Assembly (NCBI GenBank): GCA_014925825.1
Contig: JACGCK010000088.1
Location: 1 to 64,000, forward strand
Length of the DNA: 64,000 nucleotides
Direction: 5' to 3'
Source: Pholiota molesta
Lineage: Eukaryota; Basidiomycota; Agaricomycetes; Agaricales; Strophariaceae
Shown here piece by piece: positions 36,301 to 44,548 of the stretch (position 1 is its first letter; the number at the start of each line of letters is the position of its first letter). The position numbers and the translations under genes were made by a program. Under the pieces are notes generated by a model. The model was not told where the DNA came from, did no database searches, and was given only the letters and a program-made list of their open reading frames with translations.

Positions 36301-37779
36301 GACCTGGAGGGCGAGTGGACAGTGGATAAAATCTTAAGTCATAAAACGGATGGAAATAAAATTATGTTTCAAGTTTTGTTTAAATCTGGAGATAAGAGTT
36401 GGCTACCGGAAGATCAAATAAAACACTTGATCGTTCTGGAGCAATATTTGGAAGCAAAAGGAGCAGAGAAAATTGACGCTCTCGGAGAAATCCAGAGTGT
36501 CATGTCAGCATCAATTACAGTAGAGATGGAAATCTATAAAGAGGCCGTGCAGGGTCGCTTCGTCAGATCCCATCCCCCCGGATTGACGATGAGCAAGACC
36601 AGGGCATCTACCAAATCCAACAATAACTCCTCTACTTCTCAGGCTGTCGCTTCTACATCAGATTCTACTTCTATTCCTTCTAATGTCGACGTTCCAAACA
36701 ACCCTCCTCCTACTTCTCCACCTCATTATTCTCCTACTTCTCCCACACCTTCCATCGTCTCGATTCCTCCTCCCGACAACGCCGCCAACAATCCCCTTGT
36801 CCAGGCCGCTGAGGCCACGACGCAGGCGCTCGCCAATCTACGTTTCCGCCGGTATCCCGATGGGACAGATGACAGCGCCCAGCACGACGTTCCAGAGGAT
36901 GAGTCCGTCGTCTTCTACGAACCCTCCGTCGCCGATGCGCCCGAGGTGTTGCCCGTCTCATCCTCGAGCGTCGTGCTCCCGCCCTTCGACGGCGCACTCG
37001 GAGCCTTCGCGGAAGAAGACATTCAAATGATCGACGAGACGATCGCTTCCATGGCCGGCTCGCCCGCCGCGTCCTTTGGTGAGCTGCCAGACGACAACGG
37101 CTACGCTATGAACAATATGTTCTACCAGGGCGAGGCTCATCAGGACTACCGCGCCGCTTCGGCTACCCCACGGGTCCTCCCTCAGCCTTTGCCTATCCTT
37201 CACGCTCCTGCCCCCGCTCATGCCGCTCCACATCACATCCCTCATGGAGACTTAGCGCTCTTGTCGCGTCGCCCAGATCTCCTTACCCCCGTTCAGCACT
37301 CTGGGTGCTTGTTCCATTCTAATCCTGGAACGTACCTCATCACGGATCACTCCGGCGTCATCTTCGAGCTTCCTGCCGCTTTATTAAAGGCGTGCCTTCG
37401 CTACGCAGCCGAGATCAACAAGTCTAAAAACAGAACCGACCGCTGTATTGACTCCTGCGAACCCATAGGCTACCGCCAGATCGTACGCATACTCAACGGC
37501 GATCCTGCTCAACCGGCTCGGCTCCCTTCCCTCACCCACGACAACCGCATCATTTACTCAGAGGGTTCTTACCCCGTGCGTGTGGAATGGCCCGACCCGT
37601 CGCTCATCAGCAAGGCGATCAAGACTCACGAGGTCTTTGGAGGCGGCGCTCTCGATCCGTCGCTCATGCTCAACATCAGCATGCACGCCGCGGCTCAGGG
37701 CTTAGGACTTGGCGAGTCCTCTCAAAAGCGTCCCTACGAAGGCAACCGGGGACCCAACAAGAGGTTTAGGCGCTACTAG
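30322..37779 (+). CDS. Gypsy Gag-Pol polyprotein with chromodomain and extra C-terminal domain
   Basis: An uninterrupted frame encodes 2485 residues. Domains in order: retrotransposon Gag core (about 155-300), CCHC knuckle CHRCNEIGHYGRHCPK (about 410-425), aspartic protease LIDTGS (827), reverse transcriptase with YLDD (1147-1150), RNase H (TDGCITG to YTDHKGL), and integrase zinc-binding HHCC (about 1630-1675). The integrase core follows from DFVGPF (about 1697) with SDRDPLF and HPESDGATERANK. A chromodomain sits at about 1997-2050 (WTVDKILSHKTDG to SWLPEDQIKH). All catalytic residues I can check are present. After the chromodomain the frame runs on for about 430 residues: a Ser/Pro/Thr-rich linker, then a more ordered domain (around GTYLITDHSGVIFELPAALL) and a basic end. 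That tail is unusual for Gypsy Pol. Because the ATG overlaps the ORF1 stop, expression may use reinitiation. Confidence 0.95.
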   Translation: MKRFYDSYLQEKRIAEELSKPREHHRVERISDSPMSRDVEELIGLAPATPQEPTPRSATKKVTTLLPSAQLNPTGLVGKHLLGSGARSILQDIGGGSVPSQSGGMQYMEGIFDHDLDRSENRITAPANNRFRALAPTTPTKYYGDEDTMKYIRYVSQCKRFCTEARLPPAEQVVRCADYLDGKAYRFYSTIVGMDEANWTLIDFFKGLYDYCFPPDHRLKQRRKLDTLIQGSTPVREFASEISMLFRIVGSSTPQQRVDKLWNGLRYELQKSLWKEGLDYREASWEDVVAAATRHEMAEQMDFSNRKSSRGNTDSTRMSNRNSDSSSKRDNHHKSSYNNNNGNKSYSSNYKSDNKYGQQRSEGNNSNSTWKPRENSYQKKPYNTNSNAQGSNRSSSYNGTKSSHEAQAKCHRCNEIGHYGRHCPKAQTVKSGKPSGNKPPGVQSFNIEVSTDAEERSASLDAATESPADVDAYYIQVESAMCELQEDDDESVDTGISEDDLNSIVGEFPAEEPTVTLDAGARMLFDPAERIGQMGDPLSGVIKHELERARPYPGDPLNEQKEFDRFQVYGISDTELIVMDLVTGRDEILSRDAAERQDFLVSRWYAIKCTQEYRLKIKPVYRWVRPTNRIRDYAAMNAMWKLNFDSDFYHCCRMSRKERDNIKCRFDVHWDQEIGNYRLLDFHAGLHFELDVEKVQNHWFDIVKWYFRRVKRDLSERIDEVDPNYIYEGISRLFDHETPEGVWSTMNQASEIVDNISTKDDSEFVEYYNNWYRVHEDNIELFAAHHTEGVTLTAVQRNAALTRDPSRVVPTPITVVVNINGKPARALIDTGSLCDFMSTTLVEQLKLKTEELTTPLIVQLAVQGSRSKVNYKATAQFAYQGINEQRSFDVINLSSYDLILGTPFLYQHRVMVGFNDTRVVIGSNEALPVKGAAVRTLSSRAAHLHEENIEKARAYLISLAEPLCKAAGDTPLPPLRAINHRIELIDEELIYPWRPARCPQAFMDQWTEKRNAYIKTGRWKMTSSRNTVPMMYIPKISKSGEPAKLRTVIDLRARNANTKKMASPLPDIEGIMRRVTAKPFRTLLDLKDGYEQIRVHPDDVWKTTFATPNGNMDSYVMQIGDINGPSTFQAFMNHSFSEYIGIFMDVYLDDIVIYSDTLEEHIEHVKIVLEILKREKLYLSAGKLNFLSDTVKILGRVVDSEGIKMDPYKVDTLMKWKTPTSRELLRGFLGAAGYLADDIDRVRIPLGVLHGLTSDAVPFRWDFTHQRAFEEVKSLANRCRDHHRRPLDHTKGAPPINLVTDGCITGIAGVVSQGEDWKKAPVAAFYSAKLSSAQQNYPVHEIEMLAGLETMMRYRDILLGVHFRWYTDHKGLVTVLKHKDVSGRRARWLENISMFDFEVIYVPGSENILSDALSRIYSNDAPGTVRAPSEYTEYDDTGASMEAACSMMTAPVFVGLEACAATATNFVGRRSKKAREREGAETGRKETSDEFSARTKDSFTLKGPERLVIRVPARRTEAPAAVTTQTSGTPALETQNADDEDSEGDDTAMPPFELTKEFDGIDTIASIRGRYNEDNLFKEIVDKPSEHKNFEYNQTERLLYLLQNDKKTLCIPAVTVSGGRAIREIVISEAHTLLAHLGFKKTYEYLREFVWWKSMSPDIEKYCNTCVICKRSKTGNHRPYGLLNPLQIQTQPWDAIGIDFVGPFPESKNRDGSFDSVTTIIDLFTSMVHLVPSRTTYTAKQVAELVFEEVYKLHGLPRTIVSDRDPLFTSHFWQELHKLIGTSLHMSSAFHPESDGATERANKTIGQMLRVCINPDQRDWVAWLPAIEFAINSARSESTGFAPFFLNSGRMPRSFLWKDKQPTEFPGVRVFARKMKTAIMTAHDCLIAARVKSVRNANRKRTKAPFTMGDFVYISTKNISIPKGMSRKLTPKFIGPYAITEDFGNHSFRIKIPLTLTKRGVHDVFHSSLLRIHAPNDDELFPGRMDSQVFELEDLEGEWTVDKILSHKTDGNKIMFQVLFKSGDKSWLPEDQIKHLIVLEQYLEAKGAEKIDALGEIQSVMSASITVEMEIYKEAVQGRFVRSHPPGLTMSKTRASTKSNNNSSTSQAVASTSDSTSIPSNVDVPNNPPPTSPPHYSPTSPTPSIVSIPPPDNAANNPLVQAAEATTQALANLRFRRYPDGTDDSAQHDVPEDESVVFYEPSVADAPEVLPVSSSSVVLPPFDGALGAFAEEDIQMIDETIASMAGSPAASFGELPDDNGYAMNNMFYQGEAHQDYRAASATPRVLPQPLPILHAPAPAHAAPHHIPHGDLALLSRRPDLLTPVQHSGCLFHSNPGTYLITDHSGVIFELPAALLKACLRYAAEINKSKNRTDRCIDSCEPIGYRQIVRILNGDPAQPARLPSLTHDNRIIYSEGSYPVRVEWPDPSLISKAIKTHEVFGGGALDPSLMLNISMHAAAQGLGLGESSQKRPYEGNRGPNKRFRRY

Positions 37780-37999
37780 GAGGGCGCGAACGTTCGTTTC
37801 TTTTATTCTATTTTATTTTAAAACATGGACACTTTCTATAACGATTACTTCGTTCTTTTTAACCTTTGACTTTGACTTCTTAGTTGAATCATCTATCCAA
37901 AAGGTCTCTCCGACCACCACCTGTTCCAAAAGGTCTTATCGACCACTTCCCGTTATGTTATTTCACTTAGCTGATATTTCACATCAGCTGGAGGGCGTA

Positions 38000-38256
38000 T
38001 GTGACGCGTCGACTGCTTTAGGCATCGATCAACTTATCTTATCTTATCTTCTATCTTATCTTTCTTACTTTATCTATATCTCTTTAAAACATACATCTCC
38101 TCGCCTTCCTTATTCTATGTTACGCTTACATAACATGTCAGTAGAGTATAAGTACCTCTCTTCCTCTACGAGGAAGAGGGACCTGGAATTCAGAACTTTA
38201 TCCTGTCTTTTGGGTTCTCGTGTGCCGAGACTCGTGTCGTCTCACGCCTCGTCACA
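38000..38256 (+). repeat. 3' LTR (257 bp)
   Basis: Same sequence as 29162-29418 by direct comparison, starting TGTGACGCG and ending CGTCACA. It is followed by the GCTCC target duplication. Confidence 0.95.
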
Positions 38257-38261
38257 GCTCC
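38257..38261 (+). repeat. Gypsy target-site duplication, right (GCTCC)
   Basis: Matches the five bases before the left LTR at 29157-29161. Confidence 0.9.
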
Positions 38262-38370
38262 GGTACGCATAGTATACCACCCATAGAATCGAGAATCATC
38301 TTCAGCATGGCATCAGCCCCTAGAAATGCCCGGATAATGTTGGCCACAGTCTGAACTGCATCAGCTAAAG
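38262..38370 (-). pseudogene. CCT3 relic ii (exon 3)
   Basis: On the minus strand the sequence matches the end of CCT3 intron 2 and exon 3: AGCTGATG, CAGACTGTGGCC, ATGCTGAAGATGATTCTCGA and ATGGGTGGTATACT. Exon 3 is also present in relic i on the other side of the Gypsy element, so this is a separate copy and not just the missing half of relic i. Confidence 0.7.
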
Positions 38371-38429
38371 CAACAACGCTCTGTCTTGGTTCTGTTCAAC
38401 GTTCAAACATTCAACGCAATCTGCGTTCA

Positions 38430-38650
38430 ACACAAGCGATGCATCATTTTCACACACGATACTGATTACGTAACAATATCTGTCAGTCTGAGCGCGCAAT
38501 GAGCGCGCGGCTTTTGTGTCCAATTTGTGTCCATCGATCCACTGTATCTCAAACTCCTGTATATGTTATGAGTCCGTATCTCGAATTCAGGAAAACTAAT
38601 TTGTTGTCCGTGGATGCTATGTCTGAAACGGCATTCTGGGGTCTCTGAAT
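38430..38650 (+). pseudogene. CCT3 relic iii (promoter, exon 1, start of exon 2)
   Basis: On the plus strand this matches DNA from about 100 bp upstream of CCT3 through exon 2: GAGCGCGC, TCTCAAACTCCTGT (the start ATG is altered to a GTA-like triplet), GAGTCCGTAT of intron 1, and TGGATGCTATGTCTGAAACGGC against the APERQ exon. Because the promoter and intron 1 are included, a DNA-level duplication is implied. Its orientation is opposite to relics i and ii. Confidence 0.65.
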
Positions 38651-38653
38651 CAA

Positions 38654-38736
38654 ACATCTCCTGCCAAATTCCAATCTCCTGCAACTATTCATATACTTAC
38701 TTGCTCTCAACTTACTGTTCGTCCACCTCCTCTAGT
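38654..38736 (+). repeat. 83-bp direct repeat, left copy
   Basis: It starts ACATCTCCTGCC and ends CCTCCTCTAGT, and appears identical to 40437-40519. The pair flanks 1.7 kb of unexplained DNA. Confidence 0.9.
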
Positions 38737-40436
38737 GAAAGGTCGACCTACGGTCTCCTCGACACCTTGCTGCATTTTTCTTGATATTCTCATAATACTT
38801 ACAGTACAATTTTTACATTGTCATGCATGATTATTAACTATATTGCGAAGCCTAAAAATCTTAAATCAGAGGCCATTGTTGTTAGACCTCGCTAGCGGCC
38901 GCAGCCGCCTCGCTCGGTCTTGGGAAATTTTGTTCTATGAATGTCAATGGTCAAGGTGGCATTTCATTTTACACCCAGTATATTGATGACTTGTACTTCA
39001 AGTTATTGGAAAATGTCGACAAATGCGCAACCCTCCTCAGGCTGTGAAAGCTTGGTGAAAGCAGCTCGCTGTTGGCTCGCTGCTCACTGCATGAAATGCA
39101 AAGCTTCTGTTTTAAATTTCAAAAGAAGTCAACAAACCACAATCTTTATTGTTTAATCTATCATAAGTATTCTAACAACTTAAAAGAATGAAATGAGCCC
39201 TTGAGGTTTGGGAATCCATGTGGGAATCAATTGGGCATCGAATCGAGCTTGCACCAAGCAGATTGAGCGCCAAACTTGCACAAACATTAGCACAACTTTC
39301 ATGAACATTAAGGATTCTTTCGACTAGGCTCGGAGCAAGCCCACGTGCTCCGGCCGCATGCGGCGCCTTCGCAGAAGGGGCTTGCTGCAAAGTGACAGAT
39401 TGGGCATACCATTCTAAATCGTTGCGCGCATGCCTCACTTGCTACGCACACCAGTAACTACGACTAATATATACTATGGATATATATCTTAATTGATTTG
39501 CCTAATTTTAAGTGAAGGAGAAGCTCCCAAACTCATTAAAATGAAGGTTTGAGAGTCATCACATGCATTTTTGAACCATGTCTCTTTCTCCATCAAATCT
39601 ACATCTTTCCCTCCGAACTTTTGCAAGGATACTCTTCTCATACACCGCTACTAGTTTGAGTAAATTTAAGAACTATTGAAGGGTCCGAGAGAGGTTCAAG
39701 TAGCAGGTCAGTTCGTCAATCCGGCGAGTGACTGAACAAGTCACACGCGGCATGATCCAGTCGCGCTCGCAACGCGCTCGCGCTGTGCGTACAGTCACTG
39801 CAGTGGCCATCTTCACAATATATGGGTACGGCTCATAATAGATTATACAGAAATACAGATTTGACATCTCATATGCGTTACTCATCAAATTTATGGCCTT
39901 CAACATTGCATGTTTGATGCGTGCGCGGTTGAGCGCGCGTCTCACGTGATGGTGCAAAGTTGCAGATATATGTCTAGGTAGCTTAACTCCAGCTCGAGGT
40001 ATCATAGGTAATCATATCTAGCCCAGCGCAAACACATTAACAAAGTGGCGACTTACGCTGAAAAGCATCACATATAAGCCATTTCGCAGTCGTGCCTTTG
40101 CAATAAGAAAGGTTACAAGCAAATTTTCAACATATTATAATTGACATAGGTGAATTATGGAGAGAGCGACGGATGGGAAGGTACCTAGCGTCGACGAAAG
40201 AAAAGCCGACAGATCCGTCACTCTGAAGCAAGCCTCCCTACGGGAAATGGTAAAAACACTATACATACAAACAAACAATTTCCTTTTAGAGTAGGGCGGC
40301 TTGTTCCGAACCTATCTTTCGACGGCTGGATGCTAGTGAAATGTTTGGTCGAGCATCAATAGAGGACGGGAACAAACATCTATAAATACATGCTTAGTAA
40401 TTTCGAATGTGGGGGACCATTGCTTTCAGCAAGGTG
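38737..40436. other. Unexplained 1.7-kb insert between identical 83-bp repeats
   Basis: No recognisable gene is present. Short frames at 38941-39156, 39172-39438 and 39673-40005 lack domains. Near the left end (38763-38772) is CACCTTGCTG and at the right end (40427-40436) its inverted copy CAGCAAGGTG, immediately next to the right 83-bp repeat. It could be a non-autonomous mobile element, but the flanking repeats do not have LTR-type TG...CA ends. Confidence 0.4.
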
Positions 40437-40519
40437 ACATCTCCTGCCAAATTCCAATCTCCTGCAACTATTCATATACTTACTTGCTCTCAACTTACTG
40501 TTCGTCCACCTCCTCTAGT
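40437..40519 (+). repeat. 83-bp direct repeat, right copy
   Basis: Appears identical to 38654-38736. Perfect identity in otherwise decayed DNA suggests a young event. Confidence 0.9.
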
Positions 40520-40639
40520 AGGCTTTGGATTTGAAACCAATCTGGAACGTTAAACACTTGGTTGCCGTACACGCAGACAGTGCACGCTACGGTCTTACCC
40601 TTGGGCCTTGTACTCGAACTGTGCAAAGCTCGGGGTCTG

Positions 40640-40830
40640 TACGCTATGCGCTTGCACTCGGCTAGATTTTCCCGTGGACAGTATCGTCTCTATCGTATCG
40701 CAGGGCTGTATGTAATCAAGCTGCGAGAACATTATCGAGAGAAGTGTCTGTGCCTTGCAAAGAGAGACAAGCGATCGAACGGCAACTGGTGCTATCCACG
40801 GCGTTAACAGCGGGCATTAATTTCCCAACA
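40640..40830 (-). pseudogene. S8 protease relic E (middle exons)
   Basis: The run AGGGCTGTATGTA, then AGAGACAAGCGAT and ACTGGTGCTA, matches the equivalent stretch of relic D near 58570-58670. That stretch corresponds to the protease exon before the SAGN motif. The fragment is short and has no usable frame on the minus strand. The plus-strand frame at 40562-40807 is probably a shadow of it. Confidence 0.5.
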
Positions 40831-42182
40831 ACAAGCAATACATACCGCTACCCTTGCTTCTCAGATCTTTTTGGACAGTCGTATTAGGTGCACCGCAGGC
40901 TTCCAGCCACAGGTGGGCCTCAGGCACCTTAACGACCATCCTGTCTGAGATGGTCGTTGTTCAATCTCTATATCGGCAAATCTATTAAAATCATCAACGA
41001 GAAGATGAAATACCACGTCCGTATGACTAATACAGGTATTTTTTTTGCGCACTTGCGGATACATTTTTTGTTTCTAATTCCGTATACAATCGTTTGCACC
41101 ATACAACTCATTGCGCCGCTCAATACCACTTGTGCATGTATATCTGATACATATCTGATACATATTCCTAATACGCCCTGAAGTGCTGCTACCTTCTTCC
41201 GTGCTTCTAGCAAGCAGATTAATCGATTCACCAGTGCTATCTGTGATAAGGGGGACTGCAACACACGATGAAACACAGGATGAACTGGGATCCATCAAAT
41301 CATAAACGGATCGCACAAGGCGACGGATATGCTCGTACTCGTACACGAGGCTCAAGACATTCATGATTTGGGAGTGTGTGATTCGCGATAGTGGATTCGA
41401 TGTTTGACGCCCCATATTAAACGCGCATGGCGGTTTTCTTGCTTTTGACATGCCCTTAGACGCGCCGACGCTATTACAACGGCAGGCGACAGCCACTAAA
41501 ATTAGATCATTCCCACCGCATGTCAGTAGTGCTTTGGTATTTGAACGCGCTCAAGAACCCACTGAGGTAGATGTCAAGGTCCCAACTGCGTTTCGGAAGC
41601 AAATTAGCAGCACACACGTTATGGCCCGCCGATTTCCGAGTCAAAGGCAGTGACTATATTTTTCTAAATATTACTAAAACCCGAGTACAAAATATTCATG
41701 TCTATGTTTTCCAAACCATGGCCATGTCTTTGTACAAATTGTAGTCTTGGGGGTCATTTAAAACTATATCATACAGAAAAAGCCTATGGTCAATCTATGT
41801 TTCTCAATCATGATTCATGATAAGCACGACGGGACGTTTGGAGCTGTGACCAATAGTCATCGTCTTTCCATGCGTATCCGGGTCCGCGACGCGGCTCGTC
41901 TTCTAGGCCTATATACTGTGTTTCATTTCATCTAAATGACTTCATTGTTGCGCCCTTCCGCACCTGCCTCGTGCGTAGTGTGGTGCGAGGTAAATTCAGC
42001 GGCGCCTGAGATAATCGATCTGATGAGATGCCGCTTCGCATCCTGCGCGTTGAGCCAATGCCCCTCTGACATAAAGGCCCTAGCAAATTAGCATCGGACC
42101 CCTGCCCATCCCTTCATCGACAAGTAAACAGATAAACAGCAGAACCTGCCAACTATCCCCAGCACAAAAAAAAATCCCCACC
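40831..42182. other. Mostly unassigned; one minus-strand open frame
   Basis: A 140-codon minus-strand frame (41074-41496) has ordinary amino-acid composition and could be part of a small gene or a relic, but I recognise no family and see no exon partners. A-rich and T-rich stretches dominate elsewhere. The last 100 bp include a TATA-free, C-rich leader to the gene at 42183. Confidence 0.35.
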
Positions 42183-42626
42183 ATGTCCTCCCCATTCATC
42201 CCCGACGCCGCAATCCCCAACACAGCGAACATTACGAGCGTCTTCGGGGACGCGAAACACTTCAAAATCGGCAAGGGAAACTTCTACGTGGTCGCTGGGA
42301 ACATGTACCGCGGAACCCGCCCCGAGTCCGAAGACCCCGATAATCCCCACAGGCCACAGCCTTCCCAGCTATCCTGCTTTGACGGCGCGACGACATTCGA
42401 CATCGACAGCGCGGATTTTCTGGTCATCCGTGGGCATTTTTTCGATGCCGACAGGGCCGCTTCCTCTACCAGTGATCCTCAGCCCACGTCGCACGCAGCG
42501 CCGGGCCAGCTCGATCCACGCTCTACCGGTGAGCGGTGGTCTGATTCTTCGGTTCATGGTGCATTCATAAGCGCTGCGATGGACAGTTATCGCTCCGCAG
42601 CCGTTCGGTGCCCCGGCTGGCGCTGA
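42183..42626 (+). CDS. Small hypothetical protein, paralogue of the gene at 63181
   Basis: The frame encodes up to 147 residues. The core IGKGNFYVVAGNMYRG...FDIDSADFLVIRGHFF resembles the 63181 gene (IGLGKFRTIVGNSY...VDIKDADCDIVLGDAF). The alternation of short strands around Gly-Asn suggests a small beta-rich secreted or cytosolic protein; no signal peptide is evident. A GTGAGC donor at about 42530 makes it likely that the coding exon ends there and that smaller exons follow between 42600 and 43200 (candidate exon around GAPAGAEQ). The real C-terminus is therefore uncertain. Function unknown. Confidence 0.5.
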   Translation: MSSPFIPDAAIPNTANITSVFGDAKHFKIGKGNFYVVAGNMYRGTRPESEDPDNPHRPQPSQLSCFDGATTFDIDSADFLVIRGHFFDADRAASSTSDPQPTSHAAPGQLDPRSTGERWSDSSVHGAFISAAMDSYRSAAVRCPGWR

Positions 42627-43769
42627 ACAAGGTAAGCTACGCACTGTTATTTCACCCTCCTGGGCTGCAAGATGGGAGCTGAGCGCTCAGCTCTGAGATT
42701 TCCATAGGGCTTCGGCCAGTCCGTTTTATGCCCCCCCCCCACCAGCGGAGGTTCTATGACCCCCAAGACACTTTCCCGACCTTCTGATTGAAACCCTTTA
42801 TCATTAGCCGCGATGAGTCAAGAAGGGTTGCAACAAAGGAATCGCCAGACAGCGTCGAACAAAAGGACGCTTGTAGAGTCTACAGTGCAGCCGATGAAGG
42901 TGTGTGTCGATGTCATATATCTTTGCACTCTCTGACCCAATGGTATATGCAGAACGTCGACAAATCTGACAATCCTGCTTCAGAAGGAAGCCCCGGCAAA
43001 AATGGTACCACTCATTCGATGCCGACAACCCAACCTATTCGTTAACCTTATTATGTTACTGATCCAGATCTCCAACGCCAGCCCATCGCACTACCGGTAT
43101 CGTCCAGTCCTGGGAGTTCGAATGCTCCACAGCCTATTACACAATGTGCGCAATTCCAGCTACTGCTCGCTCTTCGTTCGTGTTTTTGAGGCATAGGTAA
43201 TTAGATCCGCAGCCATCGGCGACCATCCGACCCGGGCGAATGCGCCCTAAGTCCAGGCAAGGCCATCGCCCGTCATCAAAGAAGAGGCGAAGACGGCGCA
43301 GGCGGCGAGGGGTGACGAAGTAGGGGTCAGCTCCGAAGACGAATTGCGTTAAGACAGATCAGTGTACTCGAGTATGTCTACTAATTTCTGTCGCTGTGCT
43401 TAAATTTTGACGGCGCTTGACGTGACTTATTTCCAGGATTACCTCGGTTTGAAAGCGGCGGCTTACTGCTGTAGGGTAAGTCATATCCTTAATTTCACGG
43501 TGTCACCGTTATATACCTGAAGCGCATCGTGTGCTTGTCAGGAACGGAGATTGCCTAGATTTTTATACGTATACGTATGATTCTGGTCTATGGACGGTGT
43601 ATGTATACGAGCATCATTATATATATTTCACTAAGGTCGCTGGGCGCCTATGCATTATATATGATAAGTTATACTGCGTAATGTAATAAAGTTATTTTGT
43701 TTATTGTAAATCAGACAGATATGGTAGAAACTGATAAGCATTAGCTGAAAATTGAATGTTCCGCGGCTA
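42627..43769. other. Possible downstream small exons, then no gene
   Basis: Between 42830 and 43195 several short stretches are bounded by plausible AG and GT signals (for example near 42900, 42953 and 43010), which could be further exons of the gene at 42183. From 43200 to 43769 I see nothing coding. AT-rich DNA at 43600-43720 includes a TATATATT run. Confidence 0.3.
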
Positions 43770-43990
43770 AGTTGAAGAATTAATATACATTCTCAGCGCC
43801 ATAGACTAAGGGGCATAAGGATGCTCATGGCTTTTGGCAACGCTCTAGAGCTGGTGTAGGGCGATGAGATCGACCACGAGGCCAGGAACGTGGGCTGTGG
43901 CCATCATGGAGCCCGATAAAGACGCGAGTGTACGGTAGGCCACTGGTCCAGCCTGAGGCGATGTTTCGCTGGGGGCAAATATATTGATGA
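43770..43990 (-). pseudogene. S8 protease relic C (catalytic-serine exon)
   Basis: On the minus strand the peptide SGSMMATAHVPGLV aligns with SGTSMATPHVAGLV of the intact protease, so the nucleophile position is changed here too. Upstream on that strand is a stretch like NIFAPSETSP matching the DIFAPGSD region. The rest is lost. Confidence 0.65.
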
Positions 43991-44029
43991 CAGAGCCATA
44001 TAATCAGTACTCAGCGCAGCATATGGAAT

Positions 44030-44499
44030 CCATATGGGTGTGAATGGTGGACTGATCCCGAGAGCTCTCATCAAATTTATTGAACATCTTGATTATATGT
44101 CGTGTCCGAGTTGGGACAGTAACTGGGCGAGGGATTTCTGGATGGATAGCCAGTACACGCTCAGGAGGAATTAATGAATGGAAAAGTTCTCCCAAGAGGT
44201 CTTCAAGGATCGACAAACAAAGGGCAAGGAACGATAGTTAGAGTGTGCGTGAATCATTGCCACGACTAGTTCGACATATAGAGAGTGATACAGTCTGCCG
44301 TGTATGTTTCAATAAAATGCACGAAGAAAAACAATTACGTCGAACAGTGAATCCAAGAACGGAAGGGAGACGTCGGTCACCAATTCTTGCCCCGGCTCGA
44401 GTAGCCATTGTACGCGAGGAGGTTGACGGTACCCGCGGCTAAGTGGAATGCTCATCAGCACCACATGTCGAGTGCACAGCAAAGGGTAGACGTACGAAT
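44030..44499 (-). pseudogene. S8 protease relic D, 3' part (left of the KDZ element)
   Basis: This carries the last exon of relic D. On the minus strand it reads GTVNLLAYNGYSSRGKNW with a stop at 44377-44379, then the duplicated 3' flank shared with 27070-27451. The KDZ element starts at 44500, in what was the last intron, next to the 5' splice site. The remainder of relic D resumes at 58014. Confidence 0.75.
44492..44499 (+). repeat. KDZ target-site duplication, left (GTACGAAT)
   Basis: GTACGAAT occurs here and at 58014-58021, directly outside the inverted repeats. It occurs once in the empty-site relic B at 27574-27581. Eight base pairs agrees with the Zisupton-type duplication. Confidence 0.9.
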
Positions 44500-44548
44500 A
44501 TGAAACTAGGTGGACTTTGTTTAAACTTCGCCTTACCCCTTGAATTTT
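44500..44548 (+). repeat. Left terminal inverted repeat
   Basis: From 44506 inward the sequence matches the reverse complement of the right end (57967-58008), with two mismatches in the first ten bases and then a shared run through CTTCGCCTTACCCCTTGAATT. The outermost 5-6 bases match poorly and differ by one base in length. Confidence 0.85.

Larger units (their letters stand above)
29162..38256 (+). mobile_element. Full-length Gypsy (chromodomain) LTR retrotransposon
   Basis: The element is 9,095 bp long, bounded by two 257-bp LTRs that look identical base for base and begin TG and end CA. It has the 5-bp duplication GCTCC. The internal region codes for Gag and a Pol with the order protease, reverse transcriptase, RNase H, integrase, chromodomain, which is the Gypsy/chromovirus order. 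Identical LTRs imply recent insertion. No standard TGG-type tRNA primer-binding site follows the left LTR (it continues TATTTTGACAG). A weak purine stretch precedes the right LTR. The element interrupts a CCT3 relic. Confidence 0.95.

Noticed and set aside
38654..38736. 83-bp repeat as LTR of a miniature retrotransposon
   Set aside because: Ends are not TG...CA, no target duplication flanks the pair, and no primer site was seen.
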